A stretch of 64,000 bases of DNA from Marinomonas rhizomae (GTDB taxonomy: Bacteria > Pseudomonadota > Gammaproteobacteria > Pseudomonadales > Marinomonadaceae), in assembly GCF_003315485.1 (NCBI RefSeq), contig NZ_QNSE01000010.1, positions 62,001-126,000 on the forward strand. Reading direction: 5' to 3'. The position numbers and the translations under genes were made by a program. Below the pieces are notes generated by a model, which was not told the DNA's origin, searched no databases, and saw only the letters and a program-made list of their open reading frames with translations. Positions 1-7,480 of this stretch are shown in pieces. Position 1 is the first letter of the stretch. Every line of letters begins with the position of its first letter.

Positions 1-107
1 AAGAATAAGAAATCGATCCGGTAACGGGCTTCCCTCCTCAGACAACCTTAGTACTTTCTATTCCCTGTAAACAGCATCGACTTAGTAAAATATTTTCACC
101 TTAACCT

Positions 108-140
108 CAGTCATCAAAGTGTCATAAATATGACATAAAA
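108..140 (+). promoter_or_regulatory. Putative PhoB box, three 11-bp repeats
   Basis: Three consecutive 11-bp units lie at 108-118, 119-129 and 130-140. Their heptamers are CAGTCAT, GTGTCAT and ATGACAT, each followed by an A/T-rich tetramer. The known PhoB site is built of 11-bp direct repeats of CTGTCAT plus four A/T-rich bases; the three heptamers match 6/7, 6/7 and 5/7. The array ends 44 bp before the EAL-CBS-GGDEF start. Bases 120-135 also form a perfect 16-bp palindrome, so a dimeric regulator of another family is possible. Confidence 0.5.
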
Positions 141-184
141 TCCCCTTGTAGCCACTTTTTTAATCTAGACGTGTTTGAGAAAAA

Positions 185-1957
185 ATGAGCCAAACTGACA
201 ATAATGCTCTACTTGAGAAAATCCTTTCGAATGGATTAATCACTCCCTATTTCCAACCTATTTACGATCTTAGTAATGGTGAAATATATGGCCATGAAGC
301 ACTTTCCCGTGGCCCGATGAATTCCACGCTTTTTTCTCCTGATCCATTGTTTACACTGGCTCAACAGACAGGCAACTTACACAAATTAGAGCTGCTTTGC
401 CGAGAAAAAGCGCTGTCAAAATTTGCTAAACTCGAGTTAAAAGGTCGTTTATTTCTAAATGTCAGTGCGTCTTTATTAGGATCACCTGATCATCAATCCG
501 GTATGACACTCGCGATTTTAAACGAGCTGGGGCTGGATCAAAAAGACATTGTTATTGAGCTTTCAGAGCAACATCCGTACGACCATAATGGCTTGCCTCG
601 CAGCAGTGTCGATCACTATCGTAAAATGGGTTTTCAAGTTGCCATTGATGATCTTGGTGTAGGCTATTCAGGTTTACAGCTTTGGTCTGAGCTACAGCCA
701 GACATAGTAAAAATCGATAAACATTTTATTCAGGGAATCGATAAAGACGAAATCAAACGCGAGTTCGTCCGCTCTATTCTAACCATTTCCCAGCGACTGA
801 ACTGCCTCCTGATTGCAGAGGGTATAGAAACACAGCAAGAGCTCGATCAACTCATTGAGATTGGCGTCACCCTAGGGCAAGGTTATTTTCTTGGCAGACC
901 AGTCGAAAACCCCGCTTTTTCGACTCACCCTTATTTAGCAAAACAATCACAGCGCCGCTCACAGTTTCAAGAGGATCACGCAGAAACCGTACAAACACTG
1001 TGCCGTCCTACACCAAGCTTGCAAGAAAACAGCTTATTAGAAGACGCTTCCCAATGTTTTAAAAAGCAACCCGACCTAGTGGCTATTCCTGTACTAAACA
1101 GTGGGCAAAAACCTGTCGGAGTGGTGCGACGTCATCAGCTACACGAGCTTTTTTCTACACCATATGGACGCGCGCTATATGAGCACAAACCCGTGACTAA
1201 TCTACTTAGCAGCGATGTGCTGATTGTTGAAAGTAACGTCAGCTTGTCCAGTGTTTCCACCTTAATGACCGACCAAGAAGCCGACACCCTCAACAACGAA
1301 ATCATAGTCGTCAGAGAAGGCAAATACATAGGTACTGGCCATCTTAGAGATCTGCTAAAACGCATTACAGAACTCAAAATTCAAAATGCTACCTATTCTA
1401 ATCCACTCACCTTATTGCCTGGCAACGTCCCAATTCATAGAGAAGTCAGCCGCCGTTTATTAGCCAATGAAAACTTTTACGTGGCCTACTTCGATCTAAA
1501 TGATTTCAAGCCCTTTAATGATTTTTTCGGCTATTCCATTGGCGATGAAGTGATTCAGTTGGTTGGCTCCTTGATTAAAAATCAGGTTAACCCTGAGAAT
1601 AACTTTATTGGTCACATTGGTGGCGATGACTTTGTGGTGGTCTTTGGCGACCTAGATTGGCAGCAGCAATGCAACAGCATTTTGGAAACCTTTGCACAAC
1701 AGGTGCAAAGGTTCTATAACGAAAACACCTTACAAGAAGGCGGTGTTTGGACTAAGAACCGCCAAGGTGACACACTCTTTCACCCCATTTTAAGCCTCGC
1801 TATTGGTGTGGTTCACCCCAACCCGAAACAATGCACCAATCATCACCAAGTCGCTGAATTAGCCGCCCAAGCAAAAAAATTCGCCAAGCAACAAGGCGGC
1901 AATCATATCTATTTACAGCCTTACCTAACCGCCCATGAACCAGAAGCGGAAAGCTAA
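185..1957 (+). CDS. EAL-CBS-GGDEF bifunctional c-di-GMP protein
   Basis: Predicted cytoplasmic c-di-GMP phosphodiesterase and diguanylate cyclase, 590 aa, with no membrane segment. The EAL domain (about 1-250) keeps EALSR at 38-42, DDLGVGYSG at 155-163, KID near 176, AEGIET at 211-216 and QGYFLGRP at 232-239, so it looks catalytically competent. A CBS-like region follows at about 285-395. The GGDEF domain (about 405-575) has GGDDF at 479-483, an accepted active-site variant. The EAL-first order with a CBS linker is less common than GGDEF-EAL. A GAGA stretch precedes the ATG. Pho-box-like repeats upstream suggest phosphate control. Whether both activities operate cannot be read from sequence. 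Confidence 0.93.
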   Translation: MSQTDNNALLEKILSNGLITPYFQPIYDLSNGEIYGHEALSRGPMNSTLFSPDPLFTLAQQTGNLHKLELLCREKALSKFAKLELKGRLFLNVSASLLGSPDHQSGMTLAILNELGLDQKDIVIELSEQHPYDHNGLPRSSVDHYRKMGFQVAIDDLGVGYSGLQLWSELQPDIVKIDKHFIQGIDKDEIKREFVRSILTISQRLNCLLIAEGIETQQELDQLIEIGVTLGQGYFLGRPVENPAFSTHPYLAKQSQRRSQFQEDHAETVQTLCRPTPSLQENSLLEDASQCFKKQPDLVAIPVLNSGQKPVGVVRRHQLHELFSTPYGRALYEHKPVTNLLSSDVLIVESNVSLSSVSTLMTDQEADTLNNEIIVVREGKYIGTGHLRDLLKRITELKIQNATYSNPLTLLPGNVPIHREVSRRLLANENFYVAYFDLNDFKPFNDFFGYSIGDEVIQLVGSLIKNQVNPENNFIGHIGGDDFVVVFGDLDWQQQCNSILETFAQQVQRFYNENTLQEGGVWTKNRQGDTLFHPILSLAIGVVHPNPKQCTNHHQVAELAAQAKKFAKQQGGNHIYLQPYLTAHEPEAES

Positions 1958-1963
1958 ATATAA

Positions 1964-1996
1964 CTGTCACATACTCCTAACGAGTTTGTCACATAA
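1964..1996 (+). promoter_or_regulatory. Putative PhoB half-sites before the plcP-like gene
   Basis: CTGTCACATAC at 1964-1974 and TTGTCACATAA at 1986-1996 are exactly 22 bp apart, two 11-bp PhoB repeat units. The first heptamer matches the Pho consensus CTGTCA(C/T) perfectly and the second in 6/7. The intervening unit (1975-1985) does not match. A TTAGAT-like -10 lies at 2009-2014, a plausible distance for a PhoB promoter, and the SD of the next gene is at 2025-2030. Confidence 0.42.
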
Positions 1997-2035
1997 GCAC
2001 CTTATCGTTTAGATAGACCCTATGAGGAGGTGCTT

Positions 2036-2839
2036 ATGCAGACCACATTTCGATCCGTATTTATTTCCGACGTTCACCTAGGCACCAAAGCCTGCCAAGC
2101 ACAGCACTTATTGGATTTTTTGCAAAGCATTCAAACTGATACCTTATACCTGGTCGGTGACATTATCGACCTACAAGAAATGCGCCACAAAGCCTACTTT
2201 GTCGAGGCACACCATCTGGTGGTCGAGCGCATTCTTGCCATGGCAAATTCAGGAACAAAAGTCATTTATATTCCCGGCAATCACGACGCATTTTTCCGTC
2301 AATTTGCCGGTCAGACGCTGTCTGGAATTGAGATAAAACTCAATACCCGCCACAAAACCGCCAACGGCCGTACTTTTTACATCAGCCACGGCGATGAATT
2401 CGATCAAATGGTAAAAATCAGCCCACTCATGCTCGCTATTGGCGACAAAGCTCACGGACTCATGTTGTCTCTTAATCAATGGATCAATGGCATAAGACGC
2501 CTTGTTGGCCTGCCCTATTGGTCACTGGCTGGCTATTTAAAAAGCCATATCAGCAAAGCCAAAGAATTTATTGAACGCTTTGAAACCGCCGCACTTAAAT
2601 CCGCCAAAAACCACAAAGTCGATGGCTACATCTGCGGCCACATTCACTTTGCTTCCTTTCAGCTTAAAGACGATGTTCTCTATTGCAACGATGGCGATTG
2701 GGTAGAACATTGCACGGCATTAACAGAATCCGCCGCAGGGAAAATGAGCCTGATACACTGGTCAGAAAACCCAAAAGTCTTAGCCACTGAACCAAAAGAA
2801 GAAGATTGGGGGTTATCGCCACTGCCCTCTAGAAGCTAG
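2036..2839 (+). CDS. Calcineurin-like metallophosphoesterase, PlcP/LpxH-like
   Basis: Metal-dependent phosphoesterase, 267 aa. It shows the full motif set: SDVHLG at 11-16, then GDIIDL, GNHD, HGDEFD and GHIH. The family is usually annotated as UDP-2,3-diacylglucosamine pyrophosphatase (LpxH), but the length and the motifs SDVHLGT, LPYWSL and CNDGDWVE fit the branch that includes the phospholipase C PlcP of Sinorhizobium, which degrades phospholipids during phosphate starvation. Putative Pho half-sites upstream support that reading but do not prove it. The start is set at 2036 because AGGAGG at 2025-2030 is 5 nt upstream; the longer frame begins with GTG inside the SD. It converges on the exonuclease gene. 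Confidence 0.85.
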   Translation: MQTTFRSVFISDVHLGTKACQAQHLLDFLQSIQTDTLYLVGDIIDLQEMRHKAYFVEAHHLVVERILAMANSGTKVIYIPGNHDAFFRQFAGQTLSGIEIKLNTRHKTANGRTFYISHGDEFDQMVKISPLMLAIGDKAHGLMLSLNQWINGIRRLVGLPYWSLAGYLKSHISKAKEFIERFETAALKSAKNHKVDGYICGHIHFASFQLKDDVLYCNDGDWVEHCTALTESAAGKMSLIHWSENPKVLATEPKEEDWGLSPLPSRS

Positions 2840-2859
2840 TGGTAAAAGAATAAGGCACA

Positions 2860-3522
2860 CTAACGCGTCGTAAACCTCACTCTTCCACCGCCCATTTGGT
2901 TTAGGTCATGTAGCCGGCAGTCTCTGCCTTGGTAGGCAATTTGTGCGAGTAGTAATTCTGCGGTGGCTAAGGCGTCGGTTAAGGCGTCATGCCCTTGGTA
3001 TTCTGGTAAGCCGTAGCGTTCTCGGCAGGCGCCAAGGCGAAAGCCGCCATCTTGAATCGGCTGCTGGGATCGATTGGCTTTGGTGCGCTCTATGGCGAGC
3101 GTGTCTAGCCAGTTGGCAGAAAATGTTGCTAAAACTTCGGCTTGCCAAGCTTGTTTTAAAAAGCCTAGTTCCATTGGTGCATGATGCATTACCAAGACGC
3201 GTTCGCGAAGTAGATGGCGCAAATACCGCAGTACGCTTTCTCGTTTTTTACCCTGCTGCAGGACGTCCGAATCGGTAATCATATGAATACCGACGTTGTC
3301 GCCAATTTGTGCGCTATCCAACACAATATGCCGCGCGGTATCCAGTTCGATCATGCCTTGGCGAATACACACCCAACCAAAGCTGACAATGTGATCTTGT
3401 TTTGGGTCTAATCCCGAGGTTTCGATATCTAATACAAGATAGTCCCATTCTGACCAGTCACGTTTGACCGACTGCCGCGAAACGTGCCATGCACTGAGCT
3501 TTTGCATGAAGTCAAACGACAT
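2860..3522 (-). CDS. DnaQ-like 3'-5' exonuclease (DEDDh)
   Basis: Exonuclease of the DNA polymerase III epsilon superfamily, 220 aa. Exo I is DIETSGLD with D32 and E34, followed by the HHAPMELGFLKQ region and Exo III HDALTDALATAELL, giving the DEDDh acid set. It lacks the extra domains of replicative DnaQ, so it is probably an accessory nuclease. The ATG immediately follows the stop of the upstream cNMP-CBS-DUF294 gene with no gap, so the two are cotranscribed and likely act together. Substrate unknown. Confidence 0.88.
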   Translation of the reverse strand: MSFDFMQKLSAWHVSRQSVKRDWSEWDYLVLDIETSGLDPKQDHIVSFGWVCIRQGMIELDTARHIVLDSAQIGDNVGIHMITDSDVLQQGKKRESVLRYLRHLLRERVLVMHHAPMELGFLKQAWQAEVLATFSANWLDTLAIERTKANRSQQPIQDGGFRLGACRERYGLPEYQGHDALTDALATAELLLAQIAYQGRDCRLHDLNQMGGGRVRFTTR

Positions 3523-5400
3523 CTAGTTGTATCCTCTTAAAAAGCGCTGCTGTGCCACGTCTTGAACATCATTGATGATGCTGAAAGTGGTTTTCAGATG
3601 TTTGCGTTCTAGAGAACTCAAATCTTTCGGGTCCAAGTAAGCGCTGGCTTTGCCTGTTGCTTGCCAAGAGCGTCCTTGAGCTTCTAAACGCAATTCATTG
3701 AGTTTGTCCCAGGCATCCATGAGGTTACGCGCGGTATCAATGCTGATGAGTTTTTCTCGAATAGCTTGCTCAAGTCGATCCAAGGTACCTGCTCGATACG
3801 TTTTGCACGACAGGCCATACAAGCGCGCTAAATCGTTAATTAACGCTAAGCCTTGGTGCTTAAGGTCTAGCTGGTTTTTGTGTTCACCAGAGGACTCCAA
3901 TACAAAATGTCGGAAGAAGCCAAGTGGTGGCTTGCTTGCCAAAGCGGTGCGGGTCAATGTGGCTAAAAATACGCTGTTTTTATTCACCTCTAACTGCATG
4001 GCTTTGATCAAGTTGTTGACTGCATCGCCCTGTTTACTGGCTGAATCATACACGCAACGAATATCAAAAAAGATGCTGGCATGGAGCAAGGCACTAGGTG
4101 CACTGCTTTTGATCCAAGTAGCAAAGGCTTGTTGCCAGTCTATCTTTGTTTTTCGCCATTCAGGGTTACTCGCCATAATATTGCCGGGGCAAAGACGAAT
4201 ACCACAAAGCCCCAAGCCTTGGCAGATAAACTCGGATAAATTGGCAAAATATTGACTTTCTTCTGTCGTTGGTTCGCGCTCTAACATCAAGCCGTTATCT
4301 TGATCACTGCCTAGTGATTGATCGCGTCGCGCTTGCGAACCAAACACTAAAAACTGAAACGCCATCGGCGCAGGGCCGAATTTATCCAGCGCCAGTTCAA
4401 TGACTCGTCGCGTCAGATTATCACTCACCGTCGCCAGCACTTTACCCACGTCAGCGGGTTTCATATCGGTAACAATCAAATTTATTATCAAGGTCGGCCA
4501 CTGTTTACAAACACGAGCTAAACTATCGATGGATTGTTGACGATGAATTTGATTAATCAATAACAGTGGACTGAGCTCTTGATGTCGAAGTAAATCAGCG
4601 GCGGTTAACATACCGACGGCTCTTTGTTCTTCATCGACGATGGGTAAGTGGTGAATATTGTTTTCACTCATTAAGGTTTGCGCCTGCATCACTAAGGCAT
4701 CGGGTCTCAAGCCAACCGGGCTCCGTGTCATTACCTCTTTTACCAAGGTGTCCGCCGAGCCGCCTAAAGCCAAAATGCGCGAGCGCAAATCTCGATCCGT
4801 AACAATCCCAGATAGCTTGCCGCCTTCCACCACTAGAATTGAACTAACTCGTGCTTCGGTCATACGCATGGCAATCGTTTGAATGCTTTCTTCTGAAGAA
4901 GCTTGGATCAGTTGGCGCGTCATAATGCGTGATATAGGTGTTGATAATAACAAGGCGGGAGAGACTAATTCGTTGCTTTGGCTACGAGACAGTTTACGCA
5001 ATCGATTGTGCCTTGTGTGTTCAAAAAAGAGCTCAAAGGCTTCGCTCTTTTCCAGCGTTTCCATAAAGCGCATTTTATCGAAGCGATACACCAAGCTGTC
5101 TTCCATGGCGACCACTTGCAATCCATCTGGATTTTGCGCCAGAAGGCTGGAGATACCAAAGCATTCGCCATCGGCAATTTGGTCCACCAACCCACCTTTT
5201 GGGGTGCGAATCTCACAAGCGCCACGACGAATCAAATGCACGGTCGCTGCTTCGTCTTTTAAGGTCAATGTTTGTCCCTGACGCACATACAGCATCGAGA
5301 CGCTAGTCAGTAATTGCTTTCGTTCAGGCAGGCTCAAGCTCGAAAACGGAGGAATTGTTTCGATAAATTTATGGACTTCAGGAATGTCTATCGCAGCCAT
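3523..5400 (-). CDS. cNMP-binding/CBS/DUF294 putative nucleotidyltransferase
   Basis: Signal-transduction protein, 625 aa from ATG 5400. The N-terminal third is a cyclic-nucleotide-binding-like beta roll (FSSLSLPERKQLL through LVYRFDKMRF), then two CBS repeats (ISRIMTRQLI and VKEVMTRSPV). A DUF294 nucleotidyltransferase-like domain follows with FGSQARRDQSLGSDQDNGL, carrying the GS...D.D pattern of GlnD-type transferases, then the DUF294 C-terminal substrate-binding-like domain. The longer frame starts at TTG 5427 without a clear SD; ATG 5400 has GAG upstream. It is the first gene of a two-gene unit with the DEDDh exonuclease. Ligand and target are unknown. Confidence 0.88.
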   Translation of the reverse strand: MAAIDIPEVHKFIETIPPFSSLSLPERKQLLTSVSMLYVRQGQTLTLKDEAATVHLIRRGACEIRTPKGGLVDQIADGECFGISSLLAQNPDGLQVVAMEDSLVYRFDKMRFMETLEKSEAFELFFEHTRHNRLRKLSRSQSNELVSPALLLSTPISRIMTRQLIQASSEESIQTIAMRMTEARVSSILVVEGGKLSGIVTDRDLRSRILALGGSADTLVKEVMTRSPVGLRPDALVMQAQTLMSENNIHHLPIVDEEQRAVGMLTAADLLRHQELSPLLLINQIHRQQSIDSLARVCKQWPTLIINLIVTDMKPADVGKVLATVSDNLTRRVIELALDKFGPAPMAFQFLVFGSQARRDQSLGSDQDNGLMLEREPTTEESQYFANLSEFICQGLGLCGIRLCPGNIMASNPEWRKTKIDWQQAFATWIKSSAPSALLHASIFFDIRCVYDSASKQGDAVNNLIKAMQLEVNKNSVFLATLTRTALASKPPLGFFRHFVLESSGEHKNQLDLKHQGLALINDLARLYGLSCKTYRAGTLDRLEQAIREKLISIDTARNLMDAWDKLNELRLEAQGRSWQATGKASAYLDPKDLSSLERKHLKTTFSIINDVQDVAQQRFLRGYN

Positions 5401-5633
5401 TTTATTATTCTCTTTTTTTGCAGACAATACGCTTTACAGACGCAGGTATCATACCTATCAGGAGTGTGCGCTTTTATCTTAGACAACAAAACCACTCTTA
5501 GACCAATGTCTAGGAATTATTTTTATCTGAATGCTAATGAGATTTCGACGATACGCGTCTCCCCATCTGAAACAAGATTTCTTTGCATATCAAACATCTA
5601 TGATTTAAGAGCTGTTTTTTTGTAACTAAAAGC

Positions 5634-5663
5634 TTGACTAAGGCAAAATGTTATCGGTAACAT
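5634..5663 (+). promoter_or_regulatory. Sigma70-type promoter of the gluconate TRAP operon
   Basis: TTGACT at 5634-5639 (5/6 to the -35 consensus) and TAACAT at 5658-5663 (4/6 to -10) are separated by 18 bp. The first GntR operator overlaps the spacer and -10; the second covers the expected start of transcription. This is classical repression geometry. Start site inferred. Confidence 0.5.
5648..5663 (+). promoter_or_regulatory. GntR operator 1
   Basis: ATGTTATCGGTAACAT is a near-perfect palindrome matching the E. coli GntR-type operator ATGTTACCGGTAACAT in 15/16 positions, as I recall that consensus. A gntR gene lies 3.9 kb downstream in the same module. Confidence 0.82.
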
Positions 5664-5670
5664 CACGCCC

Positions 5671-5686
5671 TAGTTACCGGTAACAT
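5671..5686 (+). promoter_or_regulatory. GntR operator 2
   Basis: TAGTTACCGGTAACAT contains the perfect 12-bp palindrome GTTACCGGTAAC at 5673-5684. Its centre is 23 bp from operator 1, about two helical turns, which would allow two dimers on a similar face. Confidence 0.82.
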
Positions 5687-5768
5687 TTATTGTAACTAAA
5701 AGCTCTATTCCTAAAAATCGCGACCAATAAAGCGGTTCTTTCAAAAAAAAATAATGGGAAGCAATACC

Positions 5769-6785
5769 ATGAATAAGTTCACTACCACGTTATTGACTGC
5801 CGCTACGGCCGGTATCTTATCGACCTCAGCGATTGCAGCAGATTACAACTTTAAGTTCCAATCTTCTGACCCAGCTGGCGACAAAAACTTCCAAGTCCAA
5901 AAAGAATGGGTTAAACGCGTCGAAACAATGACTGGTGGCCGAGTTCATATCGACTTGCTTCCTGTTGGCAGTATTTTCAAGCACACAGAAACCCTAGACG
6001 GCATCAAAATGGGCATCTTAGATGGCCAAATTACAGCCACTGAATTCTTTTCTGGTAAGGATCCGGCTTTTGGTCTGATTGGTAACACAGTAGGCGCTTG
6101 GTCAAACACTCAACAACTTCTGCAATACGTTAACTACGGTGGCGGTTACGAACTCATGAACGAACTTTACGCTCCTTACGGCGTGAAATTCATTGGTGGT
6201 TCTACTACAGGTGTTGAATCTTTGGTATCTCGTGTCCCATTAGACAGCGTTGCCGATTTGAAGGGTCTCAAACTTCGCGCTCCTGAAGGTTTGGTTCAAC
6301 GAGTATTCGCAGCAGCCGGTGCCGCGCCAGTAAACCTACCTGGTTCTGAAGTATTCACAGGTCTTAGCAAAGGCGTCATCGATGCCGCCGACTACACGGT
6401 TTTCTCAACGAACCAAAAAGCAGGCATGAACGACATTGCAACACACCCCGTTCAACCAGGCTTCCATTCTTTGCCATTGATCGATATTTCAATGAACAAG
6501 AAAAAATGGGATAAATTACCAGCTGATATCCAAGCGATCCTAACGGTTTCTGTTCGTGACTTTGCAGAAGACATGACTACGCAATTACGTATTGCTGACC
6601 AAGCAGCGGTAAAAGCAGCAAAAGCGGATCCAAATATTACTATTCACGATTGGTCTGCTGAAGAGCGTAAAAAATTCCGTGCTATTGCTCGTACACAGTG
6701 GGAAGAGTTCGCAAAAGGTTCTGCTAATGCGCAGAAAGTCTATGACTCTATCACAACCTACCTAGAAGCAAACGGCCTTCTATAA
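5769..6785 (+). CDS. TRAP solute-binding protein, probably gluconate (DctP family)
   Basis: Periplasmic binding component of a TRAP importer, 338 aa. Starting at ATG 5769 gives a clear signal peptide (MNKFTTTLLTAATAGILSTS, cleavage after AIAA). GGGAAG at 5756-5761 is 7 nt upstream; the longer frame from 5754 would contain that SD. The fold-typical region with LKGLKLRAPEG and the ligand arginine is present. The substrate is inferred to be gluconate or a related aldonate: the gene lies behind two GntR operators and is followed by permeases, gntK and gntR. A run of nine A (5743-5751) sits directly before the SD and could be an Hfq/Crc target. Confidence 0.88.
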   Translation: MNKFTTTLLTAATAGILSTSAIAADYNFKFQSSDPAGDKNFQVQKEWVKRVETMTGGRVHIDLLPVGSIFKHTETLDGIKMGILDGQITATEFFSGKDPAFGLIGNTVGAWSNTQQLLQYVNYGGGYELMNELYAPYGVKFIGGSTTGVESLVSRVPLDSVADLKGLKLRAPEGLVQRVFAAAGAAPVNLPGSEVFTGLSKGVIDAADYTVFSTNQKAGMNDIATHPVQPGFHSLPLIDISMNKKKWDKLPADIQAILTVSVRDFAEDMTTQLRIADQAAVKAAKADPNITIHDWSAEERKKFRAIARTQWEEFAKGSANAQKVYDSITTYLEANGLL

Positions 6786-6791
6786 GCTTAC

Positions 6792-6829
6792 CGGGTGTTA
6801 TGACTCACTCAGTCGAGACATGACACCCG
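6792..6829 (+). promoter_or_regulatory. Intergenic hairpin after the binding-protein gene
   Basis: CGGGTGTTATG at 6792-6802 pairs with CATGACACCCG at 6819-6829 (11 bp with one G-U pair, 16-nt loop). No U-tract follows, so it is more likely an mRNA-stabilising or 3' exonuclease-blocking element than a terminator. It would favour excess of the binding protein over the permeases. Confidence 0.6.
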
Positions 6830-6922
6830 CACTTCTCTAACGTTTATAGTTGCTTTTAAACCGGCAAAACAGTCGCTCTCCTGCATATTGCTATGGCGCC
6901 TGTTTTTCATTGGATAATGATC

Positions 6923-7480
6923 ATGAAAGACGAAATTCATCCACAGACACTAGACAGTTCTGAACAACCGAGAAACGCCTTAGATCGCGTGATCTATTGG
7001 TTCGGTAATCTTATCAGTTTGCTGTTTATCTTTACCGTTGGCATTTCTTTTTACGAAGTTGTGATGCGTTATGTTTTCAACGCACCAACCATTTGGGTTC
7101 ACGAGACCGCTTCATTTTTAGGTGGCTGCTTGTTTGTTTATGGCGGTATTTATGCCTTGTCCATCAATAAGCACGTTCGTGTAGTACTGATTTACGACAT
7201 CGTCTCAGACAGGACTCGTCGCTGGTTGAATGTTTTTCATCACATTATGGGCCTTATTTTTACCAGCCTGCTTAGCTGGGCTGCTTATCAGATGGTTCAA
7301 GACTCATGGTTTACGCCATTTGGTGATCTGCGTTTAGAAACATCCGGATCCGCTTGGGACCCCGTTTTCCCAGCCTTAGTCAAAGGCATGATTTTCGCCA
7401 CTCTCTGTATCATGTTTGTGCAGTTTTTCTTGCACCTAATACAAGAACTAAATGGTTTAAGGAAACGCAAAGATGTTTGA
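6923..7480 (+). CDS. TRAP transporter small permease (DctQ family)
   Basis: Small integral membrane subunit of the gluconate TRAP importer, about 185 aa, with four predicted membrane segments (near ISLLFIFTVGISFYEVV, SFLGGCLFVYGGIYAL, HHIMGLIFTSLLSW and the C-terminal MIFATLCIMFVQFFL). FYEVVMRYVFNAPT is the characteristic DctQ segment. Three in-frame ATGs exist (6893, 6917, 6923); 6923 has GGATA 6 nt upstream and starts next to the charged leader MKDEIHPQ, but the choice is uncertain. It overlaps the large permease by 8 nt. Confidence 0.86.
   Translation: MKDEIHPQTLDSSEQPRNALDRVIYWFGNLISLLFIFTVGISFYEVVMRYVFNAPTIWVHETASFLGGCLFVYGGIYALSINKHVRVVLIYDIVSDRTRRWLNVFHHIMGLIFTSLLSWAAYQMVQDSWFTPFGDLRLETSGSAWDPVFPALVKGMIFATLCIMFVQFFLHLIQELNGLRKRKDV

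Larger units (their letters stand above)
5620..5704 (+). repeat. 15-nt direct repeats flanking the gluconate promoter
   Basis: TTGTAACTAAAAGCT occurs identically at 5620-5634 and 5690-5704, exactly 70 bp apart. The copies bracket the putative promoter and both GntR operators. The sequence between is not itself duplicated, so this is not a simple tandem duplication. Each copy contains GTAAC, the half-site of the GntR operator. Confidence 0.8.

Noticed and set aside
120..135. 16-bp palindrome as sole interpretation of the upstream site of the EAL-CBS-GGDEF gene
   Set aside because: The three in-register 11-bp repeats explain the sequence better, though the palindrome is kept as an alternative.
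3698..5281. Several long plus-strand frames opposite the cNMP-CBS-DUF294 gene
   Set aside because: They are antisense shadows; their composition (many Ser, Arg and Cys) is not protein-like, and the minus-strand domains are clear.
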